A DNA stretch of 5,054 nt from an uncultured Clostridia bacterium (GTDB lineage Bacteria > Bacillota_A > Clostridia > TANB77 > CAG-508), in the NCBI GenBank assembly GCA_944392525.1, contig CALXXB010000077.1, forward strand, positions 1 through 5,054, in the 5' to 3' direction. Below, piece by piece: positions 1 through 5,054 of the stretch. A program made the translations under genes and the position numbers. Within the stretch, counting starts at the first letter, position 1. Each line of letters opens with the position of its first letter. The notes under the pieces are model-generated. The model worked only from the letters and a program-made list of their open reading frames with translations, was not told the origin of the DNA and made no database searches.

Positions 1-368
1 GTTGCAACAATTGGTATATTATATGAATTCTTTAATGTTTTTGCTGCATAAGCTACTAACCAATCATGGGCATGGATAACATCAAAATTTCCTTCTTTTA
101 GCATAATTTCATTTGCTTTTGCTATCATATTGAAATTTAACTGTAATATCCAGTCTATAAAATTATTAGGGTTAATCATATAATTGTCAACTCTATATAC
201 TTTTACACCTTTATCATCTTCAAAATAAGGTGCATCTCCTTCTCTATAAGTAATTACTGTTACATCATGTCCATCTTTATGCAAAGTTCTTGACAAATCG
301 TAAACAACTCTTGCGATTCCTCCTACCACTCTTGGTGGATATTCCCATGTTAACATTAGTATCTTCAT
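1..368 (-). CDS. Glycosyltransferase, GT4/GT5 (glycogen-synthase-like) type, N-terminal part only
   Basis: This is the first 122 codons of a GT-B fold glycosyltransferase; the rest lies beyond the left edge. I read it by reverse-translating the minus strand. The protein opens MKILMLTWEYPPRVVGG, where a hydrophobic first strand leads into the WEYPP...GG loop (residues 8-17) seen in glycogen/starch synthases and related GT4 enzymes. FDVIHAHDW (about 95-103) is the next family motif. Such enzymes move a sugar from a nucleotide donor to a glucan, lipid or other acceptor; the C-terminal donor-binding domain is missing, so the acceptor cannot be named. The start ATG (366-368) has a GGGAGA ribosome site about seven bases upstream. 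The gene is separated from accC by 157 bp holding a terminator and a candidate promoter, so it is probably a different transcription unit unrelated to lipid synthesis. I am confident of the family and unsure of the role. Confidence 0.85.
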   Translation of the reverse strand, partial: MKILMLTWEYPPRVVGGIARVVYDLSRTLHKDGHDVTVITYREGDAPYFEDDKGVKVYRVDNYMINPNNFIDWILQLNFNMIAKANEIMLKEGNFDVIHAHDWLVAYAAKTLKNSYNIPIVA

Positions 369-444
369 TAAAATTCTCCCTTTCTTTTCATATATTTTCT
401 TTAGTTAAAATATTTTGGTTCTATTTTTGACATTTTCTTACACT

Positions 445-473
445 ATTGTATACAAATTTTCAAAAAAAGTAAA
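445..473 (-). promoter_or_regulatory. Candidate sigma-A-type promoter for the glycosyltransferase gene
   Basis: On the minus strand, TTTACT (468-473) and TACAAT (445-450) are separated by 17 bases. They match the -35 consensus at 4 of 6 and the -10 consensus at 5 of 6 positions. Transcription would start near 438 and give a leader of about 70 bases before the glycosyltransferase ATG at 368. The -35 box lies inside the distal arm of the accC terminator hairpin. In DNA this AT-rich, partial matches arise by chance, so this is an inference supported mainly by its position between a terminator and a gene start. Confidence 0.4.
446..455. repeat. 10-bp perfect palindrome over the promoter -10 region
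   Basis: TTGTATACAA reads the same on both strands and overlaps the candidate -10 box of the glycosyltransferase promoter. A palindrome in this position could be an operator. The TTGT...ACAA shape resembles sites bound by some GntR-family repressors, but no regulator gene is present here and the sequence is AT-rich, so function is speculative. Confidence 0.3.
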
Positions 474-504
474 TGCTTTTTTCAAAAAAACATTCACTTT
501 TTTT
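462..504 (-). terminator. Rho-independent terminator after accC
   Basis: Reading the minus strand, the arm at 504-491 (AAAAAAAGTGAATG) pairs with the arm at 475-462 (CATTTACTTTTTTT) over 14 base pairs, all Watson-Crick except one G-U pair. The 15-base loop is itself U-run/A-run and could extend the stem. The hairpin begins 21 bases after the accC stop codon and ends in seven U residues that are part of the stem. On the plus strand the G-U pair becomes an A-C mismatch, so the structure fits minus-strand transcripts better. The stem is mostly A-U, so it is less stable than a GC-rich terminator. It probably ends the fatty acid operon. Confidence 0.75.
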
Positions 505-525
505 ATTCTTTTAAATTATATTCAA

Positions 526-1878
526 TTAATTAGATTTCTTTCCAAATTTTTTTGAAATAAATGAAGTATCATAGTTATTATTTTTAAAATCTTCATCTTC
601 CAATATTTTCAAAATAAAATCTGCATTTGTTTTTATTCCTTCAACAACTAACTCTGCTATACTACTCTTCATCTTAGCTATTGATTCATTTCTATCTTTT
701 CCATGAACTATAATTTTTGCAATCATTGAATCATATGTTGGTGGTATTGAATATCCTGGATAAATAGCTGTATCTATTCTTACTCCATTTCCTCCTGGCA
801 AATGTAAATCAGTTATTGTTCCTGGACATGGCATAAAGTTTTTATCTGGGTCTTCAGCATTTATTCTAACTTCTAAACTATGACCAGTAAAAGTAATATC
901 TTTTTGTTTATAGCTTAAAGGTTCTCCGCTTGCTATTTTTATTTGTTCTTTTATTATATCAATTCCTGTTACCATCTCTGTTACAGGATGTTCTACTTGA
1001 ACTCTTGTATTCATTTCCATGAAATAGAAATCTTTATTTTTATCTACTAAGAATTCAATTGTACCTGCATTAGTGTATCCAATTTCCTTAACAGCATTTA
1101 CTGCTACTTCTCCCATCTTCTTTCTTGTTTTATCATCTAATATGCTTGATGGTGTTTCTTCTAATACTTTTTGATTTCTTCTTTGTACAGAACAATCTCT
1201 TTCACCTAAATGAACACAATTTCCATGTTCATCTGCTAAAATTTGAATTTCTACATGTCTTGGATTTTCTACAAATTTTTCTAAATAAAGACTGTCATCA
1301 TTAAAAGAAACTTTTGCTTCTTGTTTTACTAAATCATATTCCTTTTCCAATTGGTCTTTATTATAAGCAACACGAATACCTCTTCCGCCACCACCTGCTG
1401 ATGCTTTAAGCATTACAGGATATTTTATTTGCTCTGCAAGTTGTACTGCTTCTTCTTTAGATTTTATTAAACCTTCAGAGCCTGGTACTACTGGTACTCC
1501 TGCATTTTTCATTGTTTCTTTTGCTTTTGATTTGTTTCCTAATAATTCTATTAATCTATAATTTGGTCCTATAAATTTTATTTCCATTTCTTCGCAAATT
1601 TTAGCAAAAGTGCTATTTTCTGATAAAAATCCAAATCCTGGATGAATACTATCTGCACCTGTTAAACAAGCTGCTTCTAAAATTGCTTTCATATTTAAAT
1701 AACTTTTATTAGATGCTGCTGGTCCAACACAAATAGCTTCATCTGCTAAACTTACATGTAATGCTGTTTTGTCTGCTTCTGAATATATTGCAACTGTTCT
1801 AATTCCCATTTCTCTACATGCTCTAATAATTCTAACTGCTATTTCTCCACGATTAGCTATTAATACTTTCTTTAACAT
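526..1878 (-). CDS. accC: Biotin carboxylase subunit of acetyl-CoA carboxylase
   Basis: AccC uses ATP and bicarbonate to carboxylate the biotin on AccB, the first half-reaction of acetyl-CoA carboxylase and the committed step of fatty acid synthesis. The 450-residue length matches bacterial AccC. The N-terminal domain opens KKVLIANRGEIAVRIIRA (3-20) and contains HPGFGFLSEN (79-88). The ATP-grasp region has K158, the glycine-rich GGGGRGIR loop (162-169), H208, E275, E288, N290, R292 and E296 (MNTRVQVEHP). R338 sits in EVRINAEDP. By alignment in mind to the E. coli enzyme these are the expected ATP, bicarbonate and biotin residues, and none is missing. The protein ends soon after the biotin carboxylase C-terminal domain, with no fused biotinyl or carboxyltransferase domain, so it is not pyruvate carboxylase or a fused acyl-CoA carboxylase. 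It lies 12 bases after fabZ and is the last gene before the terminator; accD and accA do not follow. Confidence 0.96.
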   Translation of the reverse strand: MLKKVLIANRGEIAVRIIRACREMGIRTVAIYSEADKTALHVSLADEAICVGPAASNKSYLNMKAILEAACLTGADSIHPGFGFLSENSTFAKICEEMEIKFIGPNYRLIELLGNKSKAKETMKNAGVPVVPGSEGLIKSKEEAVQLAEQIKYPVMLKASAGGGGRGIRVAYNKDQLEKEYDLVKQEAKVSFNDDSLYLEKFVENPRHVEIQILADEHGNCVHLGERDCSVQRRNQKVLEETPSSILDDKTRKKMGEVAVNAVKEIGYTNAGTIEFLVDKNKDFYFMEMNTRVQVEHPVTEMVTGIDIIKEQIKIASGEPLSYKQKDITFTGHSLEVRINAEDPDKNFMPCPGTITDLHLPGGNGVRIDTAIYPGYSIPPTYDSMIAKIIVHGKDRNESIAKMKSSIAELVVEGIKTNADFILKILEDEDFKNNNYDTSFISKKFGKKSN

Positions 1879-1884
1879 GTTCTT

Positions 1885-1892
1885 CTCTCCTT
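1885..1892 (-). promoter_or_regulatory. accC ribosome binding site overlapping the fabZ stop codon
   Basis: The minus strand reads TAAGGAGAG, so the last two bases of the fabZ TAA stop (1891-1893) also begin the AAGGAGAG Shine-Dalgarno sequence of accC, six bases before its ATG. Ribosomes finishing fabZ therefore end on the accC initiation site, which suggests coupled translation of the two genes. Confidence 0.85.
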
Positions 1893-2316
1893 ATACAACT
1901 GCAAAAGTCAATTCACCTTTTGCTGCTACTTTTCCATCAACAGTAGCTATGGCCTCTCCTATTCCTATTGGGCCTTTTCTTTTTATTATTTTAACTTCTA
2001 ATTTTAGTGTATCTCCTGGCACTACTTGTTTTTTGAAACGTATTTTATCAATTCCTCCAAACAATGCATTTCTTCCTTTATTTTCTTCCATAGAAAGAAT
2101 TGCAACTGCTCCTGTTTGAGCAAGAGATTCTACAATTAATACACCTGGCATTATTGGGTTTCCAGGGAAATGCCCTTTAAAATAATATTCGCTTTCATCT
2201 ACATGTTTATATGCTGTTGCACTTTCTCCTGGTACATATTCTTCTACTTCATCAATCATTAAGAAAGGTTCTCTTTGTGGTATTATGTTTTTTATACCTT
2301 CTTTATCTAAAACCAT
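1891..2316 (-). CDS. fabZ: 3-hydroxyacyl-ACP dehydratase FabZ
   Basis: FabZ removes water from 3-hydroxyacyl-ACP to give trans-2-enoyl-ACP, the third step of each FASII elongation cycle in the cytosol. The 141-residue protein is a single hot-dog domain of normal FabZ length. IIPQREPFLMIDEV (11-24) is the typical FabZ N-terminus. KGHFPGNPIMPGVLIVESLAQ (47-67) holds the catalytic pair H49 and E63; glutamate at the second position is as in FabZ, where FabA has aspartate. FKKQVVPGD and a late FAVV strand complete the fold. AGGAGGA (2321-2327) is well placed before the ATG. It sits 38 bases after accB and directly before accC, the usual place of fabZ in the Bacillota accB-fabZ-accC block. No second dehydratase or isomerase (FabA, FabM) is visible, so how any unsaturated chains are made cannot be told from here. 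Confidence 0.96.
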   Translation of the reverse strand: MVLDKEGIKNIIPQREPFLMIDEVEEYVPGESATAYKHVDESEYYFKGHFPGNPIMPGVLIVESLAQTGAVAILSMEENKGRNALFGGIDKIRFKKQVVPGDTLKLEVKIIKRKGPIGIGEAIATVDGKVAAKGELTFAVV

Positions 2317-2354
2317 TTTTTCCTCCTAATATATAAATCTTTATCAAATTCAGT

Positions 2355-2834
2355 CTATTTTATTTTAAATAATGGTGTTCCGTATTCTACTATATCCTCA
2401 TTATTTACGCAAACTTCTACTATTTCTCCATCGAATTCAGACTCTATTTCATTCATTAATTTCATAGCTTCTACAATACATAGAACTTGACCTTTATGTA
2501 CTTTATCTCCCACTTTAACAAATGGTTCTTTGTCTGGTGAAGAACTTGCATAGAAAGTTCCAACCATAGGACTTTTTACTACTTTATAATTTTCTTCTTG
2601 TTTTGTTTCTTTTTCTTCTGCTTTTACTATAGCTGTTTCTTGTTTTTCTGTAACTACAGGTGTTGTCATTGGAGCACTAGCTTCAATAACATTTCCTGGC
2701 GCTGCTATTACTACTTCTTTTTCAGTATTCTTTTTCATACTTATCTTTACACCATCTGGAAATTCTATTTTCAAAGAATCTATCTTTGAATTTCCCATAT
2801 CATCAATTAATCTTTTAATATCACTATAATCCAT
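2355..2834 (-). CDS. accB: Biotin carboxyl carrier protein of acetyl-CoA carboxylase
   Basis: AccB carries biotin between AccC and the AccA/AccD carboxyltransferase. I place the start at the ATG 2832-2834 (MDYSDIKRL, 159 residues), because AGGAGGA at 2841-2847 lies six bases before it. An ATG six codons further upstream (2850-2852) lies just before that ribosome site and has none of its own. Residues 1-35 form the N-terminal region found in AccB proteins. Residues about 38-83 are a flexible linker rich in E, K, A, P, T and V. Residues about 84-159 are the biotinyl domain: SPMVGTFY, the protruding thumb YASSSPDKEPF (95-105) characteristic of acetyl-CoA carboxylase carriers, and EAMKLMNEIES with the biotin-accepting lysine K125. 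The thumb argues against a lipoyl protein or a decarboxylase biotin carrier. It lies 65 bases after fabF. A separate biotin ligase would have to attach the cofactor. Confidence 0.95.
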   Translation of the reverse strand: MDYSDIKRLIDDMGNSKIDSLKIEFPDGVKISMKKNTEKEVVIAAPGNVIEASAPMTTPVVTEKQETAIVKAEEKETKQEENYKVVKSPMVGTFYASSSPDKEPFVKVGDKVHKGQVLCIVEAMKLMNEIESEFDGEIVEVCVNNEDIVEYGTPLFKIK

Positions 2835-2840
2835 TTTAAT

Positions 2841-2847
2841 TCCTCCT
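2841..2847 (-). promoter_or_regulatory. accB ribosome binding site that decides the start codon
   Basis: The minus strand reads ATGATAGGAGGAATTAAAATG. The AGGAGGA core sits six bases before the second ATG and directly behind the first, so the second ATG (2832-2834) is the supported start. The longest open frame from the first ATG would add MIGGIK, which is only the translated ribosome site. Confidence 0.88.
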
Positions 2848-2899
2848 ATCATAGATTATTTTCAAGATATATCAAAAAGGTAACACACCAAATTGAACA

Positions 2900-4135
2900 T
2901 TATTTATACTCTTTTAATAGTAAACTACTGTTGTGTCCTCCAAATCCTAATGAATTTGAAATTGCATATTTAACTTCTACATCTCTTCCTTCATTTGGTA
3001 CTACATCTAAGTCACATTCTTCGTCAGGTACTTTGTAGTTTATAGTTGCAGGTACAAATCCTTCTTGTATTGATTTAGCACACACTATTGCTTCTACTCC
3101 TCCTGCTGCTCCTAATAAATGACCAGTATGTCCTTTTGTTGAACTTACCATTACTTTTCTTGCTGCTTCTTCTCCTAGAGCTGTCTTTATTGCTTGTGTT
3201 TCACAAGAGTCATTTAAATGTGTTGAAGTTCCATGTGCGTTTATATATGTTATTTCTTCTGGTTTTACATTTCCTTCTTCCATAGCTAGTTTCATGGCTC
3301 TTGCTCCACCTTCTCCACCTGGTGCTGGTGAAGTAATGTGATATGCATCTGAAGTTGCTCCATATCCTACTACTTCTGCATATATTTTTGCACCTCTAGC
3401 TTTTGCATGTTCTAACTCTTCTAGGATTACAACTCCTGCACCTTCTCCCATTACAAATCCGCTTCTTTCTTTATCAAATGGGATACTTGCTCTATTTTTA
3501 TCTTCAGCCTTTGTTAGAGCTTTTATATTTGTAAATCCTGCAATGCTAAGTGGTGTTATTCCTGCCTCTGTTCCTCCTGCTATTACAATATCTTGATATC
3601 CATGTTTTATCATTCTAAATCCTTCACCAATGCAATGTGTTCCTGTTGCACAAGCTGTTACCATAGCAAAAGACTCACCTTTTGCTCCAATATCTATTGC
3701 AACATTTCCTGTCGCCATATTTATTATTCCCATTGGTATATACATAGGAGATACTCTATCTGGACCCTTTTCATTACATTTTTTGTTCTCTCTTTCTATT
3801 GTTTCAATTCCACCAATTCCAGAACCAACTATTACTCCTACTCTTTCCATATTTTCTTTTTCTTTATCTAATTTGCTATCTTTCCAAGCTTCTCTTGTTG
3901 CGATCATAGCATATTGTGAAAATTTATCTAATCTTTTTGCTTCTCTTTTATCAAAATAATCTTCTGGATTATAATCTTTTACTTCTGCTGCTAGTTTTAC
4001 TTTAAAATTTGTTGTATCAAAAGATTTAATGTAATCAATTCCACATTTTCCTTCTTTGATACCTTTCCAAAATTCTTCTACATTATTTCCTAATGGAGTT
4101 ATTGCTCCTAATCCTGTAATTACAACTCTTTTCAT
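2900..4135 (-). CDS. fabF: Beta-ketoacyl-ACP synthase II FabF
   Basis: FabF condenses malonyl-ACP with an acyl-ACP, releasing CO2 and lengthening the chain by two carbons. The 411-residue length and MKRVVITGLGAITPLGN opening are typical. The thiolase-fold catalytic residues are all present: nucleophile C162 in TACATGTHC, H301 in NAHGTSTHLND, K334 in SSTKGHTGH, and H339 in TGHLLGAAGG. The GFGGHN loop (397-402) with F398 is the gating loop of elongating synthases. The Cys-His-His triad separates it from chain-length factors and the overall pattern from FabH. In several clostridia a single FabF covers the jobs of both FabB and FabF; whether that holds here is inference. AAGGAGA (4143-4149) precedes the ATG by seven bases. 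The 89-bp spacer from fabG is the longest gap inside the cluster and contains no acyl carrier protein gene. Confidence 0.96.
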   Translation of the reverse strand: MKRVVITGLGAITPLGNNVEEFWKGIKEGKCGIDYIKSFDTTNFKVKLAAEVKDYNPEDYFDKREAKRLDKFSQYAMIATREAWKDSKLDKEKENMERVGVIVGSGIGGIETIERENKKCNEKGPDRVSPMYIPMGIINMATGNVAIDIGAKGESFAMVTACATGTHCIGEGFRMIKHGYQDIVIAGGTEAGITPLSIAGFTNIKALTKAEDKNRASIPFDKERSGFVMGEGAGVVILEELEHAKARGAKIYAEVVGYGATSDAYHITSPAPGGEGGARAMKLAMEEGNVKPEEITYINAHGTSTHLNDSCETQAIKTALGEEAARKVMVSSTKGHTGHLLGAAGGVEAIVCAKSIQEGFVPATINYKVPDEECDLDVVPNEGRDVEVKYAISNSLGFGGHNSSLLLKEYK

Positions 4136-4224
4136 TTTAAAATCTCCTTATTTTCCTAAAAATTACACTTCTATATTTTATCACATTTTCAAAGATTTTT
4201 CTATTAGTATGCTCGGTCGAATTT

Positions 4225-4965
4225 TTACATTACCATTCCACCATCGATATTTATTACTTGACCCGTAATATATGAACTCTTTTCTGAGCCTAAGAAGTAA
4301 ATTACTTCTGCTACTTCTCTTGCTGTACCCATTCTTTTTAATGGTATTTGTGCATTTATATTTTCTTTTACGCTATCAGATAATACACTTGTCATATCTG
4401 TTGCAATAAATCCAGGTGCTACCGCATTTGCCCTAATATTTCTAGATGCTAATTCTTTTGCAACACTTTTTGTAAATCCAATTATACCTGCTTTTGAAGC
4501 TGCATAATTTGTTTGACCTGCATTTCCTACAACACCTACAACAGATGCTAAATTAATAATACTTCCTTGTCTTTTTTTCATCATATATTTAGTTACAGCT
4601 TTTGTTACTAAATATGTTCCTTTTAAGTTTATTTCTATAACTTTATCAAAATCTTCTTCGCTCATTCTCATAAGTAATGTATCCCTTGTAACACCTGCAT
4701 TGTTTACTAATACATCTATTTTTCCAAACTCTTTTATTGCCTCTTCTACCATATTATCTACATCTGATGCTTTTGATACATCTGCTTTTACTAATAAACA
4801 TTTAACGCCTTTTTTCTCAAACTCTTTTTTAATACCATCTACATCTGTTTTGTCAGATACATAGTTAATTACTACGTCATATCCATTTTCTGCATAAACT
4901 TCAGCAACTTCTTTTCCTATTCCTCTTGATCCTCCTGTAACTAATACTACTTTTCTTTCTTCCAT
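4225..4965 (-). CDS. fabG: 3-oxoacyl-ACP reductase FabG
   Basis: FabG reduces 3-oxoacyl-ACP to 3-hydroxyacyl-ACP, normally with NADPH, in the second step of the elongation cycle. This 246-residue protein is a classical short-chain dehydrogenase. It has the nucleotide-binding TGGSRGIG (10-17), NNAG (88-91), and the catalytic tetrad N113, S141, Y154 and K158 in YAASK. NVAPGFI-type APGF (183-186) and the C-terminal GQVINIDGGMVM match FabG closely. Many short-chain dehydrogenases share these motifs; position between fabD and fabF settles the assignment. The ATG overlaps the stop of the upstream gene as TAATG, and the GGAGG ribosome site (4976-4980) lies inside the end of that gene, ten bases before the start. 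Translation of the two is probably coupled. Confidence 0.95.
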   Translation of the reverse strand: MEERKVVLVTGGSRGIGKEVAEVYAENGYDVVINYVSDKTDVDGIKKEFEKKGVKCLLVKADVSKASDVDNMVEEAIKEFGKIDVLVNNAGVTRDTLLMRMSEEDFDKVIEINLKGTYLVTKAVTKYMMKKRQGSIINLASVVGVVGNAGQTNYAASKAGIIGFTKSVAKELASRNIRANAVAPGFIATDMTSVLSDSVKENINAQIPLKRMGTAREVAEVIYFLGSEKSSYITGQVINIDGGMVM

Positions 4966-5054
4966 TATACATCTTCCTCCTCTAAATATTTTTCTAAACT
5001 TTCTAAACTATTTATATTATAAGTTTTAGCTTCTTTATTATCTTTTCTAACAAA
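4965..5054 (-). CDS. fabD: Probable malonyl-CoA:ACP transacylase FabD, C-terminal end only
   Basis: Only the last 29 codons are inside the window; the start lies beyond the right edge. The other two minus-strand frames hit stop codons, so this frame (ending ...YLEEEDV) is the one that reads through to TAA at 4965-4967. The tail FVRKDNKEAKTYNINSLESL resembles FabD C-termini, which end in a basic strand followed by a short acidic helix, but no catalytic motif is visible. The assignment rests mainly on context: fabD directly precedes fabG in Bacillota FASII clusters, and the two share one base here (TAATG). FabD would transfer malonyl groups from CoA to acyl carrier protein. Another gene of the cluster, such as fabK, is less likely but not excluded. 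Confidence 0.7.
   Translation of the reverse strand, partial: FVRKDNKEAKTYNINSLESLEKYLEEEDV

Noticed and set aside
1769..2119. Plus-strand open frame of 116 codons crossing the accC-fabZ junction.
   Set aside because: It lies antisense to two genes with intact catalytic motifs and shows no recognisable domain; AT-rich genes often leave such open frames on the opposite strand.
2598..2789. Plus-strand frame rich in Phe, Cys and Tyr that looks like a small membrane protein.
   Set aside because: It is the complement of the Glu/Lys-rich linker of accB; GAA and AAA codons read backwards give TTC and TTT, which explains the hydrophobic run.
3088..3285. Plus-strand frame with a long leucine run resembling a signal or membrane segment.
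   Set aside because: It is antisense to fabF, and the leucines come from reversed Ala/Glu/Gly codons of that gene.
3593..3959. Two overlapping plus-strand open frames of 92 and 109 codons inside fabF.
   Set aside because: They are antisense to fabF in two different frames, have low-complexity Ser/Ile/Phe/Cys-rich composition, and lack any family motif.
4136..4224. Possible FapR or FabT fatty-acid-regulator operator, or an internal promoter, before fabF.
   Set aside because: TACTAA- and TTTGA-like fragments occur, but no inverted repeat of the expected form is present, and no -35/-10 pair with acceptable spacing was found.
4056..4268. Plus-strand 70-codon frame covering the fabF-fabG spacer.
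   Set aside because: It begins inside fabF and ends inside fabG on the opposite strand and resembles no known protein.

Overview
The window looks like chromosomal DNA from a low-GC Bacillota. It is strongly AT-rich, arginine is written almost only as AGA, and genes have strong AGGAGG-type ribosome binding sites. The gene order fabD-fabG-fabF-accB-fabZ-accC is a known Bacillota type II fatty acid synthesis (FASII) arrangement, found in clostridia and Lactobacillales. Together with the glycogen-synthase-like glycosyltransferase next door, I favour a member of the Clostridia; the exact taxon cannot be read from the sequence.

All supported genes are on the minus strand, so transcription runs from high to low coordinates. 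From the right edge: the last 29 codons of a probable fabD (4965-5054); fabG, the 3-oxoacyl-ACP reductase (4225-4965), overlapping fabD by one base; an 89-bp spacer; fabF, beta-ketoacyl-ACP synthase II (2900-4135); accB, the biotin carboxyl carrier protein (2355-2834, start revised to an internal ATG); fabZ, the 3-hydroxyacyl-ACP dehydratase (1891-2316); and accC, biotin carboxylase (526-1878). A long AU-rich hairpin with a U tract (462-504) follows accC and probably ends the operon. After it comes a candidate sigma-A-type promoter with a 10-bp palindrome over its -10 region, then the start of a separate gene for a GT4/GT5-type glycosyltransferase (1-368, cut by the window edge).

Together the genes cover malonyl-CoA production and chain elongation. 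AccC carboxylates the biotin on AccB. The carboxyltransferase (AccA/AccD, not in the window) would make malonyl-CoA. FabD loads malonate onto acyl carrier protein. FabF condenses, FabG reduces and FabZ dehydrates. The enoyl reductase, FabH, acyl carrier protein, accD and accA are not present here; the first three could lie upstream beyond the right edge.

Every full-length gene has intact catalytic residues and near-standard length. I found no RNA gene, mobile element, CRISPR array or sign of a new system. The points worth a second look are modest: the accB start, the absence of accDA and acpP from their common positions, the overlap of terminator and promoter after accC, and the palindrome in that promoter.
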